A program made the position numbers and the translations under genes. DNA of 64,000 nt, taken from contig NZ_JAHKRO010000004.1 of assembly GCF_019396325.1 (NCBI RefSeq), positions 1-64,000 of the forward strand. Direction: 5' to 3'. Below the pieces are notes generated by a model that saw nothing but the letters and a program-made list of their open reading frames with translations, ran no database searches and was not told the origin of the DNA. Source of the stretch: Nonomuraea ceibae. Its GTDB lineage: Bacteria; Actinomycetota; Actinomycetes; Streptosporangiales; Streptosporangiaceae. Shown here piece by piece: positions 1 through 18,420 of the stretch; the stretch's first letter is position 1, and each line of letters opens with the position of its first letter.

Positions 1-3128
<3,128 letters not shown>

Positions 3129-3142
3129 GGGGGATCGCACGA

Positions 3143-7018
<3,876 letters not shown>

Positions 7019-7038
7019 CGGTCGTCAGCACGGCGAAG

Positions 7039-7068
7039 CGCCCGGGTCTCGTTCGAGAGGCCCGGGCG
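7039..7068 (+). terminator. Terminator hairpin after rpoC
   Basis: CGCCCGGG (7039-7046) pairs with CCCGGGCG (7061-7068). TCTC/GAGA extends the stem inside, with a GG bulge and a GTTC loop. TTTCCCGTTT follows. It sits 21 bases after the rpoC stop and probably ends the rpoBC transcript. Confidence 0.8.
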
Positions 7069-7636
7069 TTTCCCGTTTCCGGGCCCCGCGCCTCGGGCGT
7101 GGAGGTCCCGTGCGGGGTCCGTACGCGTCCGTCAGCCCTTCACGGGTGCGAGTGCTCCGCCGGGTGTCGTCCCGGAACGGCGTCGGCGTACGGGCGGACG
7201 TGGGCCCGTGGCCGTGAACGCGAATGGGCCTGTTCGTGGCCTTGGGCGGGCCGGTCCGAAAAGAAGAAGGTTTTGGGGTTGAGCATGGGGAAGGGGCTAT
7301 ATCATGGTCGGCGGAGCAGCGGCCACGAGACGGGCCGCACAGAGCGGATGCGAGACGCCCCCCATAGCGACTCGCGCCGTTTTGACGTGTCGGGCGGGCC
7401 TGGTAACCTAGACCATCGTGCCCGTAGCTTTGCGGGCTCTCGGCTGTGCGCTCATATCAGAGGAGTGCCAGTCGGCTTCCTGGCTTGAAGCGTCGTGGAT
7501 GTGTCTGTGCGGAGAGCGCGACACGCCCGAGCGCGGGGGCGCGGGAGCAAGGACAATCCGCAGGTCATGACACCGGCAGAACCTGTGGATTCGCACAACT
7601 GACGTAACACCGGCCAAGGCACGAAACGGAGTGGCA
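7069..7636 (+). other. rpoC-rpsL intergenic region and rpsL leader
   Basis: No convincing gene here; open frames in it have no ribosomal context and no family resemblance that I see. The first 300 bases show nothing I can name beyond a weak TTGAGC/TATCAT pair near 7279-7305. A good promoter lies at 7382-7409, which leaves a leader of about 220 bases before rpsL. Within that leader, 7554-7564 pairs with 7580-7590 (11 bp, one G-U) around a 15-base loop. Confidence 0.6.
7382..7409 (+). promoter_or_regulatory. Candidate promoter of the str operon
   Basis: TTGACG (7382-7387), a 16-base spacer and TAACCT (7404-7409) fit the housekeeping sigma pattern TTGACn/TAnnnT. The same TTTTGAC...GGTAACCTA arrangement precedes rplM at 36093-36122. 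Confidence 0.6.
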
Positions 7637-8011
7637 GTGCCCACTATTCAGCAGTTGGTCCGCAAGGGCCGGCAGGACAAGGTCTCCAAGACCAAGACTC
7701 CTGCCCTCAAGGGGAGTCCGCAGCGGCGCGGCGTGTGCCAGCGCGTTTACACCACGACCCCGAAGAAGCCCAACTCGGCACTGCGCAAGGTGGCCCGTGT
7801 TCGGCTCACCAACGGCATCGAGGTCACGGCCTACATCCCGGGTGTGGGTCACAACCTGCAGGAGCACTCCATCGTGCTCGTGCGTGGCGGTCGTGTGAAG
7901 GACCTGCCGGGTGTTCGCTACAAGATCATCCGCGGCTCGCTCGACACCCAGGGTGTCCGCAACCGCAAGCAGGCCCGTAGCCGCTACGGCGCGAAGAGGG
8001 AGAAGAGCTAA
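7637..8011 (+). CDS. rpsL: 30S ribosomal protein S12
   Basis: S12 of the decoding centre, 124 residues. An in-frame GTG at 7631 would add two residues, but CGGAG (7627-7631) is correctly spaced only for GTG 7637. That start also gives [11 protein letters not shown], and lysines 43 and 88 then match standard numbering (TPKKPNS, RVKDLPG). Both streptomycin-resistance positions are Lys, so the allele looks streptomycin-sensitive. D89, the usual methylthiolation target, is present. rpsG starts two bases after the stop. Confidence 0.97.
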   Translation: MPTIQQLVRKGRQDKVSKTKTPALKGSPQRRGVCQRVYTTTPKKPNSALRKVARVRLTNGIEVTAYIPGVGHNLQEHSIVLVRGGRVKDLPGVRYKIIRGSLDTQGVRNRKQARSRYGAKREKS

Positions 8012-8013
8012 CT

Positions 8014-8484
8014 ATGCCTCGCAAGGGTTCTCCTGGCCGTCGTCAGCTCATGTCTGACCCGGTTTACAGTTCGCCGCTGGTCACCGCCCTGATCAACAAG
8101 GTGCTCCTGGACGGCAAGCGCTCCATCGCGCAGTCGATCGTCTACGGCGCCCTCGAGGGCTGCAGGGAGAAGACGGGCAACGACCCGGTCGTCACCCTCA
8201 AGCGCGCGCTTGACAACGTCAAGCCGACCCTCGAGGTCCGCAGCCGCCGTGTCGGTGGCGCCACCTACCAGGTGCCGGTCGAGGTGCGCGCCGCGCGCAG
8301 CACCACCCTGGCCCTGCGCTGGCTCGTGCAGTACTCCCGGGCCCGCCGCGAGAAGACCATGACCGAGCGCCTGATGAACGAGCTCCTCGACGCCAGCAAC
8401 GGCCTCGGGGCGAGCGTGAAGAAGCGCGAGGACACCCACAAGATGGCCGAGTCCAACAAGGCCTTCGCCCACTACCGCTGGTAA
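8014..8484 (+). CDS. rpsG: 30S ribosomal protein S7
   Basis: S7, 156 residues, the usual length; it nucleates assembly of the 30S head by binding 16S rRNA. The N-terminus [12 protein letters not shown] and the C-terminal [15 protein letters not shown] are typical for actinobacteria. The start is two bases after rpsL, so translation is probably coupled. In E. coli S7 represses its own operon by binding the S12-S7 gap; here that gap is too short to hold such a site. The long rpsL leader is a better candidate. Confidence 0.98.
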   Translation: MPRKGSPGRRQLMSDPVYSSPLVTALINKVLLDGKRSIAQSIVYGALEGCREKTGNDPVVTLKRALDNVKPTLEVRSRRVGGATYQVPVEVRAARSTTLALRWLVQYSRARREKTMTERLMNELLDASNGLGASVKKREDTHKMAESNKAFAHYRW

Positions 8485-8523
8485 CCCCGGCGGGTTCGAC
8501 GAGACGACGAGGACGCGAAGAAA

Positions 8524-10623
<2,100 letters not shown>

Positions 10624-10634
10624 TTCCGGTCCCT

Positions 10635-10660
10635 GGCGGGACGGTGCGAGCCGTCCCGCC
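10635..10660 (+). terminator. Hairpin between fusA and tuf
   Basis: A perfect 10-bp stem, GGCGGGACGG (10635-10644) with CCGTCCCGCC (10651-10660), around TGCGAG. No T-run follows, so it may be an attenuator or an RNA-stabilising element rather than a full stop. It separates tuf from the rest of the str operon. Confidence 0.55.
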
Positions 10661-10733
10661 GCCTAGGGGTTCGGGATCACCCGGGCCCGAGTGTGTATGA
10701 CGAAAGTCAGTCAGATTCTCAAGGAGAGAACCA

Positions 10734-11927
10734 GTGGGCAAGGCCAAGTTCGAGCGGAACAAGCCGCACATGAACATCGGCACCATTGGGCATATCGACC
10801 ACGGTAAGACCACACTGACCGCGGCGATCACCAAGGTGCTCCACGACCGTTACCCGGACCTGAACGCGGCGACCCCGTTCGACAAGATCGACAAGGCGCC
10901 GGAGGAGAAGGCCCGCGGCATCACGATCTCCATCGCGCACGTCGAGTACCAGACCGAGAAGCGCCACTACGCCCACGTGGACTGCCCCGGTCACGCCGAC
11001 TACGTGAAGAACATGATCACCGGTGCCGCTCAGATGGACGGCGCGATCCTCGTGGTCGCCGCCACCGACGGCCCCATGCCGCAGACGAAGGAGCACGTCC
11101 TCCTGGCCCGCCAGGTCGGCGTCCCCTACATCGTCGTGGCCCTCAACAAGGCCGACATGGTCGACGACGAGGAGATCCTGGAGCTCGTCGAGCTCGAGGT
11201 CCGTGAGCTCCTGTCCGCTCAGGAGTTCCCCGGCGACGACCTGCCGGTCGTCCGCGTCTCCGCGCTCAAGGCTCTCGAGGGCGACGAGAAGTGGGCCGAC
11301 AGCATCATCGAGCTGATGAACGCCGTCGACGAGAACGTCCCCGAGCCCCCGCGTGAGACGGAGAAGCCGTTCCTCATGCCGGTCGAGGACGTCTTCTCGA
11401 TCACCGGTCGCGGCACCGTCGTCACCGGTCGTATCGAGCGCGGCATCGTCAAGGTGAACGAGCAGGTCGACATCATCGGCATCAAGCCGGAGAAGACGAC
11501 CACCACCGTCACCAGCATCGAGATGTTCAACAAGATGCTCGACGAGGGCCACGCCGGCGACAACGCCGCGCTGCTCCTCCGTGGCATCAAGCGTGACGAC
11601 GTCGAGCGCGGCCAGTGCATCATCAAGCCGGGCACGACGACCCCGCACACCGAGTTCACCGGCCAGGTCTACATCCTGTCCAAGGACGAGGGCGGCCGCC
11701 ACACGCCGTTCTTCAACAACTACCGCCCGCAGTTCTACTTCCGTACGACGGACGTGACCGGCGTGGTGAACCTCCCCGAGGGCACCGAGATGGTCATGCC
11801 GGGCGACAACACCGAGATGCGCGTTGAGCTGATCCAGCCCATCGCCATGGAGGAAGGCCTCAAGTTCGCGATCCGTGAGGGTGGCCGCACCGTCGGCGCC
11901 GGTCGGGTCACGAAGATCATCAAGTAG
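10734..11927 (+). CDS. tuf: Elongation factor Tu
   Basis: EF-Tu, 397 residues, delivers aminoacyl-tRNA to the ribosome. [25 protein letters not shown] and NKADM give the GTPase motifs. Domain 2 has [14 protein letters not shown] and domain 3 has [21 protein letters not shown]. The GTG start is preceded by AAGGAGAG at good spacing. Codon third positions are strongly G/C, as expected of a highly expressed gene. Only one tuf copy is in the window. No truncation. Confidence 0.98.
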   Translation: MGKAKFERNKPHMNIGTIGHIDHGKTTLTAAITKVLHDRYPDLNAATPFDKIDKAPEEKARGITISIAHVEYQTEKRHYAHVDCPGHADYVKNMITGAAQMDGAILVVAATDGPMPQTKEHVLLARQVGVPYIVVALNKADMVDDEEILELVELEVRELLSAQEFPGDDLPVVRVSALKALEGDEKWADSIIELMNAVDENVPEPPRETEKPFLMPVEDVFSITGRGTVVTGRIERGIVKVNEQVDIIGIKPEKTTTTVTSIEMFNKMLDEGHAGDNAALLLRGIKRDDVERGQCIIKPGTTTPHTEFTGQVYILSKDEGGRHTPFFNNYRPQFYFRTTDVTGVVNLPEGTEMVMPGDNTEMRVELIQPIAMEEGLKFAIREGGRTVGAGRVTKIIK

Positions 11928-11941
11928 CTCGACCGCGGGGT

Positions 11942-11973
11942 GGCGGTCGGCCTCCACACAGGGGCCGGCCGCC
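11942..11973 (+). terminator. Hairpin after tuf
   Basis: An 11-bp stem with one G-T pair: the left arm starts at 11942 and the right arm ends at 11973, with a ten-base loop TCCACACAGG. It lacks a T-run. It is the first of several hairpins between tuf and rpsJ. Confidence 0.5.
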
Positions 11974-11990
11974 GCACCACGACAGGGGTT

Positions 11991-12010
11991 CGGAGTCCGT
12001 ACGGGCTCCG
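11991..12010 (+). terminator. Second hairpin after tuf
   Basis: CGGAGTCC and GGGCTCCG pair (one G-T) around GTAC. The core CCGTAC/GTACGG resembles the palindromes after rpsD and glmM. No T-run follows. Confidence 0.45.
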
Positions 12011-12031
12011 CTCCCCGGCTCCACGGCAAAG

Positions 12032-12180
12032 CCGTGATCCAGCAGTCACTTCGGCCCAGTGACCGAAGCAGGCCAGTGACCGAAGTTACTGCCGGATCAC
12101 GGAAGAAAAGGCAGATCGACTGCGTCTGTCTCGTGGAGCATCGCACCACCCAGCGGCATCCTGCCGCACGATACTTTTTC
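12032..12180 (+). promoter_or_regulatory. Structured leader of the S10 operon, possible attenuator
   Basis: Bases 12032-12054 and 12080-12102 form an inverted repeat matching at 21 of 23 positions, with a 25-base loop. The loop and right arm carry a 13-base direct repeat CCAGTGACCGAAG at 12056-12068 and 12073-12085, so CTTCGG at 12049-12054 can pair with either copy. Downstream, GCGGCA-TCC-TGCCGC (12153-12167) forms a short hairpin followed at 12175 by TTTTT. rpsJ starts at 12210. The layout resembles a leader with alternative folds and an exit terminator; that reading is inference. Confidence 0.5.
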
Positions 12181-12209
12181 AGACGACAGCGAAGGACACC
12201 GAGGCCACT

Positions 12210-12518
12210 ATGGCGGGACAGAAGATCCGCATCCGGCTTAAGGCCTATGACCACGAGGTCATCGACGTTTCGGCCAAGAAGATCGTCGAGACGGTGACGC
12301 GGACTGGCGCGAAGGTCGCGGGCCCGGTGCCGCTGCCGACCGAGAAGAACGTGTACTGCGTCATCCGTTCGCCGCACAAGTACAAGGACAGCCGCGAGCA
12401 CTTCGAGATGCGCACGCACAAGCGGCTGATTGACATCATCGATCCGACCCCCAAGACGGTTGACTCGCTCATGCGGCTCGACCTCCCCGCGGGCGTCGAC
12501 ATTTCGATCAAGCTCTGA
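12210..12518 (+). CDS. rpsJ: 30S ribosomal protein S10
   Basis: S10 (also the antitermination factor NusE), 102 residues. [19 protein letters not shown] and [20 protein letters not shown] are typical. First gene of the S10 operon, after a 282-base structured gap that follows tuf. It lies 14 bases before rplC. Confidence 0.98.
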   Translation: MAGQKIRIRLKAYDHEVIDVSAKKIVETVTRTGAKVAGPVPLPTEKNVYCVIRSPHKYKDSREHFEMRTHKRLIDIIDPTPKTVDSLMRLDLPAGVDISIKL

Positions 12519-12532
12519 GGGAACGCACTGAC

Positions 12533-13186
12533 ATGGCTAAGACGATCAAGGGCGTCCTGGGCAAGAAGCTCGGCATGACCCAGGTCTTCGACGCGGACAA
12601 CCGGATGGTCCCGGTGACCGTGGTCGAGGCCGGTCCGTGCGTGGTGACCCGCGTCCGCACCGCTGAAAAGGACGGCTACTCGGCCATCCAGCTCGGCTTC
12701 GGGCAGGTCGACCCCCGGAAGGTCAACAAGCCGCTCGGCGACTACCTGCGTAAGCACGACATCACCCCGCGCCGTTACTTCGCGGAGATCCGCACCGACG
12801 ACGCGAGCGACTACACCCTCGGCCAGGAGCTGCTGGCCGACACCTTCGAGGCCGGCCAGTTCGTCGACGTGACGGGCAAGAGCAAGGGCAAGGGCTTCGC
12901 CGGTGTCATGAAGCGGCACGGCTTCGGTGGTCTGGGCGCGTCGCACGGCACGCAGCGCAAGCACCGGTCGCCGGGTTCCATCGGTGGCTGCGCCACCCCG
13001 GGACGCGTATTCAAGGGTCTGCGCATGGCCGGTCGGATGGGTAACGTCCGCACCACCGTGCAGAGCCTGAAGGTTCATTCCGTGGACGCCGAGAAGGGTC
13101 TCATCCTGATCAAGGGTGCGATCCCCGGCGCCAACGGCAGTCTGGTCCTCGTTCGCACCGCTGCCAAGAAGGGGGCTGCCAAGTGA
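12533..13186 (+). CDS. rplC: 50S ribosomal protein L3
   Basis: L3, 217 residues, an early 50S assembly protein whose loop reaches toward the peptidyl-transferase centre. [14 protein letters not shown] at the N-terminus and [20 protein letters not shown] (about residues 125-145) are characteristic. The stop overlaps the rplD start (GTGA). Confidence 0.98.
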   Translation: MAKTIKGVLGKKLGMTQVFDADNRMVPVTVVEAGPCVVTRVRTAEKDGYSAIQLGFGQVDPRKVNKPLGDYLRKHDITPRRYFAEIRTDDASDYTLGQELLADTFEAGQFVDVTGKSKGKGFAGVMKRHGFGGLGASHGTQRKHRSPGSIGGCATPGRVFKGLRMAGRMGNVRTTVQSLKVHSVDAEKGLILIKGAIPGANGSLVLVRTAAKKGAAK

Positions 13187-13830
13187 GCACCATTGACGTC
13201 CTTGACGCCAGCGGGGCGAAGACCGGGACCGTCGACCTGCCCGAGGACATCTTCGGCGCCAAGGTCAACGTGCCGCTGATCCACCAGGTGGTCGTGGCCC
13301 AGCTCGCCGCTCGTCGGCAGGGCACCCACAAGGCCAAGACCCGTGGTGAGGTCTCCGGCGGCGGCAAGAAGCCGTACCGGCAGAAGGGCACCGGCCGCGC
13401 CCGTCAGGGCTCGACCCGTGCGCCGCAGTTCGCGGGCGGCGGCGTCGTCCACGGCCCGGTGCCGCGCGACTACTCGCAGCGCACGCCCAAGAAGATGAAG
13501 GCCGCCGCGCTCCGCGGCGCCCTGTCCGACCGGGCCGGCGGCGGTCGTGTGCACGTGGTGAGCAGCCTGGTCTCCGGCGAGACGCCGAAGACGAAGGCCG
13601 CCCTGCAGGCGCTGCGCACCATCACCCAGGCCAAGTCGGTCCTCGTCGTGGTCGACGAGACCGACGAGCTGACCTGGCTGAGCCTGCGCAACGCGCCGGA
13701 GGTCCACCTGCTGGACTCCGGTCAGCTCAACACCTACGACGTGCTCGTCCACGACGACGTGGTCTTCACCCAGGAGGCGTACGACCAGGTCGTCGCCAGG
13801 CTGGGCCAGGGCGGGAAGGAAGAGGCCTGA
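13183..13830 (+). CDS. rplD: 50S ribosomal protein L4
   Basis: L4, 215 residues. The GTG start overlaps the rplC stop by four bases. The extended tunnel loop is visible as [24 protein letters not shown] (about residues 60-85), the region where macrolide-resistance changes arise. In E. coli L4 represses the S10 operon through its leader, so the structured leader at 12032-12180 is a plausible target here. The stop overlaps the rplW start. Confidence 0.98.
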   Translation: MSTIDVLDASGAKTGTVDLPEDIFGAKVNVPLIHQVVVAQLAARRQGTHKAKTRGEVSGGGKKPYRQKGTGRARQGSTRAPQFAGGGVVHGPVPRDYSQRTPKKMKAAALRGALSDRAGGGRVHVVSSLVSGETPKTKAALQALRTITQAKSVLVVVDETDELTWLSLRNAPEVHLLDSGQLNTYDVLVHDDVVFTQEAYDQVVARLGQGGKEEA

Positions 13831-14132
13831 TGGAGAAGATCGCCGACCCGCGCGACATCATCCTCAAGCCGGTCGTCTCTGAGAAGAGCTACGGCCTGAT
13901 CGATGAGAACAACAAGTACACGTTCCTGGTGCGCAAGAGCGCGAACAAGACCCAGGTGAAGATCGCCGTTGAGCAGATCTTCGGGGTCAAGGTCACCAGC
14001 GTGAACACGATCAACCGGCAGGGCAAGCGCAAGCGCACCCGCACCGGTTTCGGTAAGCGGCCCGACACCAAGCGCGCGATCGTGAGCTTGGCCGAGGGCG
14101 ATCGGATCGACATCTTCGGTCAGATCGGCTAA
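13830..14132 (+). CDS. rplW: 50S ribosomal protein L23
   Basis: L23, 100 residues, at the tunnel exit where trigger factor and SRP dock. [17 protein letters not shown] and the basic loop [20 protein letters not shown] are typical. The ATG overlaps the rplD stop (TGATG), so translation is coupled. Confidence 0.97.
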   Translation: MEKIADPRDIILKPVVSEKSYGLIDENNKYTFLVRKSANKTQVKIAVEQIFGVKVTSVNTINRQGKRKRTRTGFGKRPDTKRAIVSLAEGDRIDIFGQIG

Positions 14133-14135
14133 CCA

Positions 14136-14214
14136 CGCGGGAGGCCCGGCCTCCCGCGAGCCCCTTTTCTGGGGCTTCGCACGAAATTGATACCCCAGGT
14201 CCCCGGACCTGGGG
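14136..14214 (+). other. Three hairpins between rplW and rplB
   Basis: The 106-base gap holds three back-to-back hairpins. 14136-14158 has a perfect 10-bp stem with loop CCG. 14159-14176 pairs AGCCCC with GGGGCT around TTTTCT. 14193-14214 pairs CCCCAGGTC with GACCTGGGG. None has a following T-run. They could tune read-through, stabilise ends after RNase cleavage or bind a ribosomal protein. Confidence 0.6.
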
Positions 14215-14238
14215 TCCGACAGAGGATGAACGAAAAAG

Positions 14239-15075
14239 ATGGGCATCCGTAAGTACAAGCCGACGACTCCGGGTCGCCGCGGTTCCAGTGTCTCGGACTT
14301 CTCCGAGATCACCCGCAGCACGCCGGAGAAGTCGCTGCTTGCACCCCTTCATAACAAGGGCGGCCGTAACGTACACGGCCGGGTCACCGCTCGCCACCAG
14401 GGCGGCGGTCACAAGCGCGCCTACCGGATCATCGACTTCCGCAGGCATGACAAGGACGGCATTCCGGCCAAGGTCGCTCACATCGAGTACGACCCCAACC
14501 GCACCGCCAACATCGCTCTGCTGCACTACGCCGACGGCGAGAAGCGCTACATCATCGCGCCGACCGGCCTCAAGCAGGGCGACCGCATCGAGAACGGCCC
14601 CGCGGCCGACATCAAGCCGGGCAACTGCCTGCCGCTGCGCAACATCCCGACCGGTACCTTCATCCACGCGGTGGAGCTCCGTCCGGGCGGCGGCGCCAAG
14701 CTCGGCCGTTCCGCGGGCGCTCAGATCCAGCTGCTCGCCAAGGAAGGTCAGTACGCCACGCTGCGTATGCCCTCCGGTGAGATGCGCATGGTCGACGTGC
14801 GCTGCCGCGCGTCGGTCGGCCAGGTCGGCAACGCCGAGCAGGCCAACATCAACTGGGGCAAGGCCGGCCGTATGCGGTGGAAGGGCAAGCGCCCCACCGT
14901 CCGCGGTGTCGCGATGAACCCTGTCGACCACCCGCACGGTGGTGGTGAGGGCAAGACCTCCGGTGGTCGCCACCCGGTGAACCCGAAGGGCAAGCCCGAG
15001 GGCCGCACCCGCCAGGCCAACAAGGCCAGCGACCGGCTGATCATCCGTCGGCGCAGCAAGAGGAAGAAGCGGTAG
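14239..15075 (+). CDS. rplB: 50S ribosomal protein L2
   Basis: L2, 278 residues, needed for subunit joining and peptidyl transfer. [15 protein letters not shown] and the C-terminal [21 protein letters not shown] are family hallmarks; the HPHGGGEG histidine is the one implicated in activity. The ATG follows GAACGAAAAAG, a weak ribosome site. Eleven bases separate it from rpsS. Confidence 0.98.
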   Translation: MGIRKYKPTTPGRRGSSVSDFSEITRSTPEKSLLAPLHNKGGRNVHGRVTARHQGGGHKRAYRIIDFRRHDKDGIPAKVAHIEYDPNRTANIALLHYADGEKRYIIAPTGLKQGDRIENGPAADIKPGNCLPLRNIPTGTFIHAVELRPGGGAKLGRSAGAQIQLLAKEGQYATLRMPSGEMRMVDVRCRASVGQVGNAEQANINWGKAGRMRWKGKRPTVRGVAMNPVDHPHGGGEGKTSGGRHPVNPKGKPEGRTRQANKASDRLIIRRRSKRKKR

Positions 15076-15086
15076 GAGCAGCCGAA

Positions 15087-15365
15087 ATGCCACGTAGCCT
15101 TAAGAAGGGTCCCTTCGTGGACGAGCACCTTCAGAAGAAGGTCGACGTCCAGAACGAGAAGGGCACCAAGAACGTCATCAAGACGTGGTCGCGGCGCTCC
15201 ATGATCGTTCCCGACATGCTCGGGCACACGATCGCCGTGCACGACGGCCGTAAGCACGTCCCGGTGTTCGTCACCGAGTCGATGATCGGTCACAAGCTCG
15301 GAGAGTTCGCCCCCACGCGGACGTTCCGGAGCCACGTCAAGGAAGACCGGCGCAGCCGGCGATAG
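15087..15365 (+). CDS. rpsS: 30S ribosomal protein S19
   Basis: S19, 92 residues, in the 30S head near the A-site t[18 protein letters not shown] and [16 protein letters not shown] are classic. Member of the S10 operon; 31 bases before rplV. Confidence 0.98.
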   Translation: MPRSLKKGPFVDEHLQKKVDVQNEKGTKNVIKTWSRRSMIVPDMLGHTIAVHDGRKHVPVFVTESMIGHKLGEFAPTRTFRSHVKEDRRSRR

Positions 15366-15396
15366 ACGCCTTCAGAAGCACTTAGAGGAGTAAGCG

Positions 15397-15750
15397 ATGG
15401 AAGCCAGGGCTCAGGCGCGGTTCGTCCGTGTCACGCCCCTCAAGGCCCGCCGCGTGGTGGACCTTATTCGCGGGCTGCCCGCTTCGGAGGCGCAGGCCGT
15501 TCTGCAGTTCGCTCCCCAGTCGGCGAGCGAGCCGATCTACAAGGTGCTCAGCAGCGCCATGGCGAACGCTGAGCACAACTTCGATCTCGACCCCAGCACG
15601 CTCTTCGTGAGCCGCGCCTGGGTTGACGAGGGCCCGACGCTGAAGCGGTTCCGTCCGCGTGCACAGGGTCGCGCCTATCGGATCAACAAGCGGACGAGCC
15701 ACATCACCGTGATCGTGGAGTCCCGCGAGCCGAAGGGAAGGACCCGATAG
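15397..15750 (+). CDS. rplV: 50S ribosomal protein L22
   Basis: L22, 117 residues, lines the exit tunnel with L4. [20 protein letters not shown] and the beta-hairpin region [19 protein letters not shown] are seen. AGAGGAG lies ten bases before the ATG. The last stop base is shared with the GTG start of rpsC. Confidence 0.98.
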   Translation: MEARAQARFVRVTPLKARRVVDLIRGLPASEAQAVLQFAPQSASEPIYKVLSSAMANAEHNFDLDPSTLFVSRAWVDEGPTLKRFRPRAQGRAYRINKRTSHITVIVESREPKGRTR

Positions 15751-16610
15751 TGGGCCAGAAGGTTAACCCGCACGGGTTCCGCCTCGGCATCACGACCGAC
15801 TTCAAGAGCCGGTGGTACGCCGACAAGCTGTACAAGTCGTACGTCGCCGAGGACGTGGCGATCCGTCGCATGCTGCAGAAGGGCATGGAGCGGGCCGGCA
15901 TCTCCAAGGTCGAGATCGAGCGCACGACCGACCGCGTCCAGGTCGACATCCACACCGCCCGGCCGGGCATCGTCATCGGCCGTCGCGGCGCGGAGGCCGA
16001 CCGCATCCGCGGTGACCTGGAGAAGCTGACCAAGAAGCAGGTCCAGCTCAACATCCTCGAGGTGAAGAACCCCGAGATCGACGCGCAGCTCGTCGCGCAG
16101 GGCGTGGCCGAGCAGCTCTCCAGCCGTGTCTCGTTCCGCCGTGCCATGCGCAAGGCGATGCAGTCGGCCATGAAGTCCGGCGCCAAGGGCATCCGTGTCC
16201 AGTGCTCCGGTCGTCTGGGCGGCGCCGAGATGTCGCGGTCGGAGTTCTACCGTGAGGGCCGGGTGCCGCTGCACACGCTCCGCGCGGACATCGACTACGG
16301 CTTCTACGAGGCCCGTACCACCTTCGGCCGCATCGGCGTGAAGGTGTGGATCTACAAGGGCGAGGCCGCGACGAGCCGCGCCGAGCGCGAGGCGGCGGCT
16401 GCCGGCGCCCGTGCCGGCCAGCGTCGCGAGCGTGACGACCGTCGTGGCGGCGGCGGCGACCGTCCGCGTCGTGGTGGTGGCGCCGGTGGCGCCCGCCGCG
16501 GTGGCGGTCGTGGCGGCGAGCGCGGCGACCGCGCCCCCAGGACTGAGGCGGCCTCCCAGGCTGCCCCCGAGACCGGCCCGGCTGCTCAGCCGGGTGCTGA
16601 AGGGAGCTGA
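15750..16610 (+). CDS. rpsC: 30S ribosomal protein S3 with Arg/Gly-rich tail
   Basis: S3, 286 residues, part of the mRNA entry channel with S4 and S5. The KH domain motif [16 protein letters not shown] is near residue 75. The core ends near residue 218. The last about 65 residues are low complexity and rich in Arg, Gly and Asp ([16 protein letters not shown] and [11 protein letters not shown]), ending acidic. E. coli S3 has no such tail. S5 in the same operon has a similar patch at its N-terminus. Confidence 0.97.
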   Translation: MGQKVNPHGFRLGITTDFKSRWYADKLYKSYVAEDVAIRRMLQKGMERAGISKVEIERTTDRVQVDIHTARPGIVIGRRGAEADRIRGDLEKLTKKQVQLNILEVKNPEIDAQLVAQGVAEQLSSRVSFRRAMRKAMQSAMKSGAKGIRVQCSGRLGGAEMSRSEFYREGRVPLHTLRADIDYGFYEARTTFGRIGVKVWIYKGEAATSRAEREAAAAGARAGQRRERDDRRGGGGDRPRRGGGAGGARRGGGRGGERGDRAPRTEAASQAAPETGPAAQPGAEGS

Positions 16611-16612
16611 CC

Positions 16613-17032
16613 ATGCTGATCCCTCGCAGGGTCAAGCACCGCAAGCAGCACCGGCCCGACCGCAGCGGAGCCGCCAAGGGCGGCACCAGGGTCGTCTTCG
16701 GCGAGTACGGCATTCAGGCGCTTGAGCACTCCTACGTGACCAACCGCCAGATCGAGTCCGCTCGTATCGCGATGACCCGTCACATCCGTCGTGGCGGCAA
16801 GGTGTGGATCAACATCTACCCCGACCGTCCCCTCACCAAGAAGCCTGCCGAGACCCGCATGGGTTCCGGTAAGGGTTCGCCGGAGTGGTGGATCGCCAAC
16901 GTCAAGCCCGGACGCGTGATGTTCGAGCTGTCCGGCGTGGCCGAGCCGATCGCCCGCGAGGCGCTTCAGCGCGCGATCCACAAGCTCCCGATGAAGTGCA
17001 AGATCGTTAAGCGTGAAGTGGGTGAGGCGTGA
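16613..17032 (+). CDS. rplP: 50S ribosomal protein L16
   Basis: L16, 139 residues, contacts the A-site tRNA elbow. [15 protein letters not shown] and [20 protein letters not shown] are hallmarks. The arginine in the [11 protein letters not shown] segment, a usual hydroxylation site in gamma-proteobacteria, is present. The stop overlaps the rpmC ATG. Confidence 0.98.
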   Translation: MLIPRRVKHRKQHRPDRSGAAKGGTRVVFGEYGIQALEHSYVTNRQIESARIAMTRHIRRGGKVWINIYPDRPLTKKPAETRMGSGKGSPEWWIANVKPGRVMFELSGVAEPIAREALQRAIHKLPMKCKIVKREVGEA

Positions 17033-17268
17033 TGGCTAAGGGCCTGACCGCCGGCGAGCTGCGGGTGGAGGACCAGGACACCCTGGTCCAGAAGCTCAAG
17101 GAAGCCAAGGAGGAGCTGTTCAACCTCCGCTTCCAGTCAGCGACCGGTCAGTTGGAGAGCCACGGGCGGCTGCGTGCCGTCCGCCGCGAGATCGCCCGTA
17201 TCTACACCGTGATGCGCGAGCGCGAGCTGGGCATCGTCACGGTCGAGAAGGAGTCGAGCGATGGCTGA
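17032..17268 (+). CDS. rpmC: 50S ribosomal protein L29
   Basis: L29, 78 residues, at the tunnel exit. Helix motif [21 protein letters not shown] is typical. ATG 17032 overlaps the rplP stop as ATGA; a GTG three bases earlier is also possible. The 3' end overlaps rpsQ by eight bases. Confidence 0.96.
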   Translation: MAKGLTAGELRVEDQDTLVQKLKEAKEELFNLRFQSATGQLESHGRLRAVRREIARIYTVMRERELGIVTVEKESSDG

Positions 17269-17551
17269 GACCGAGACCACCGAGACCACCGAGTCGACGG
17301 GGCGTAACTTCCGCAAGGTCCGTGAGGGCCTGGTCGTCAGCGACAAGATGGACAAGACCGTCGTCGTCGCCGTCGAGGACCGCGTGAAGCACCGCCTCTA
17401 CGGCAAGGTCATCCGCCGGACGACCAAGTACAAGGCACACGACGAGTCCAACGCCTGTGGCGTGGGCGACCGCGTGCTTCTGATGGAGACCCGCCCCCTC
17501 TCCGCCACCAAGCGGTGGAGGGTCGTGGAGATCCTCGAGAAGGCCAAGTAG
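17261..17551 (+). CDS. rpsQ: 30S ribosomal protein S17
   Basis: S17, 96 residues, a 16S-binding OB-fold protein. [21 protein letters not shown] and [18 protein letters not shown] are characteristic. The N-terminus carries a short Glu/Thr-rich stretch ([11 protein letters not shown]) ahead of the fold. It is the last gene of the S10 group; a 189-base gap follows. Confidence 0.97.
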   Translation: MAETETTETTESTGRNFRKVREGLVVSDKMDKTVVVAVEDRVKHRLYGKVIRRTTKYKAHDESNACGVGDRVLLMETRPLSATKRWRVVEILEKAK

Positions 17552-17576
17552 GCCCTCTCGGATATACCGCGCCTCG

Positions 17577-17662
17577 TGGGGGCCTCAGGGCCCCCATGAC
17601 GGTGTCCAAGGACGCGGGAGCCTCGCTCCCGCGTCGCCTGCGGTGCGGCCCCCTACGGGGGC
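17577..17662 (+). other. Three hairpins between rpsQ and rplN
   Basis: 17577-17596 is a perfect 8-bp stem with loop TCAG. 17613-17633 is a perfect 9-bp stem with loop CTC. 17648-17662 is GCCCCC-TAC-GGGGGC. No T-run follows any of them. The gap divides the S10 and spc gene groups, so these may set the relative levels of the two segments. Confidence 0.6.
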
Positions 17663-17740
17663 TGTGGCCGGAGGAACAAGACAACGATGGGTTCCGCCAG
17701 GCTCAGCGATGAGAACCGGCGCGACTAACAGGAGTACAAC

Positions 17741-18112
17741 GTGATCCAGCAGGAGTCGCGGCTCAAGGTCGCCGACAACACGGGTGCCAAGGAGATTCTC
17801 TGCATCCGTGTTCTCGGTGGCTCGGGCCGACGCTACGCCGGTATCGGCGACGTCATCGTCGCCACTGTCAAGGACGCGCTGCCGGGCAGCACGGGCGTCA
17901 AGAAGGGCGACGTGGTCAAGGCCGTCGTCGTCCGCACGGTCAAGGAGCGCCGCCGGCCCGACGGCTCCTACATCCGCTTCGACGAGAACGCCGCCGTCAT
18001 CATCAAGGACAGCGGTGACCCTCGTGGCACTCGTATCTTCGGCCCGGTCGGCCGCGAGCTGCGCGACAAGAAGTTCATGCGCATCATCTCGCTCGCACCG
18101 GAGGTGCTGTAA
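17741..18112 (+). CDS. rplN: 50S ribosomal protein L14
   Basis: L14, 123 residues, forms intersubunit bridges. [18 protein letters not shown] and [21 protein letters not shown] are hallmarks. The GTG start has AGGAG nine bases ahead. First gene of the spc group. The TAA stop overlaps the rplX ATG by one base. Confidence 0.98.
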   Translation: MIQQESRLKVADNTGAKEILCIRVLGGSGRRYAGIGDVIVATVKDALPGSTGVKKGDVVKAVVVRTVKERRRPDGSYIRFDENAAVIIKDSGDPRGTRIFGPVGRELRDKKFMRIISLAPEVL

Positions 18113-18420
18113 TGCCGAAGCTGCATGTGAAGAAGGGTGACCTGGTCCAGGTCATCGCCGGCAAGAACAAGGGTGCCAAGGGTCATGTGATCGCGACCTT
18201 CCCACGCGAGGACCGCGTGGTGGTCGAGGGCGTCAACATGATCAAGAAGCACGGCAAGGAGACCAACCAGGGTCCGCGTGGCGCCAAGACCGGCGGCGTG
18301 CAGACCATGGAGGGGCCCATCCACGTGAGCAACGTGAAGAAGCTCAAGGAAGACAAGGCCGCCGAAAAGCCCGCCGACAAGAAGGCTGACAAGGCCGACG
18401 AGACGGGTGAGGACAGCTGA
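18112..18420 (+). CDS. rplX: 50S ribosomal protein L24
   Basis: L24, 102 residues, an early assembly protein. The KOW motif [20 protein letters not shown] is at residues 6-25. The last about 20 residues are a charged Lys/Glu/Asp/Ala tail beyond the fold. Overlaps rplE by one base (TGATG). Confidence 0.97.
   Translation: MPKLHVKKGDLVQVIAGKNKGAKGHVIATFPREDRVVVEGVNMIKKHGKETNQGPRGAKTGGVQTMEGPIHVSNVKKLKEDKAAEKPADKKADKADETGEDS

Noticed and set aside
7099..7488. Open frame of about 130 codons in the rpoC-rpsL gap
   Set aside because: It crosses the likely rpsL promoter, has odd codon use and shows no family motif.
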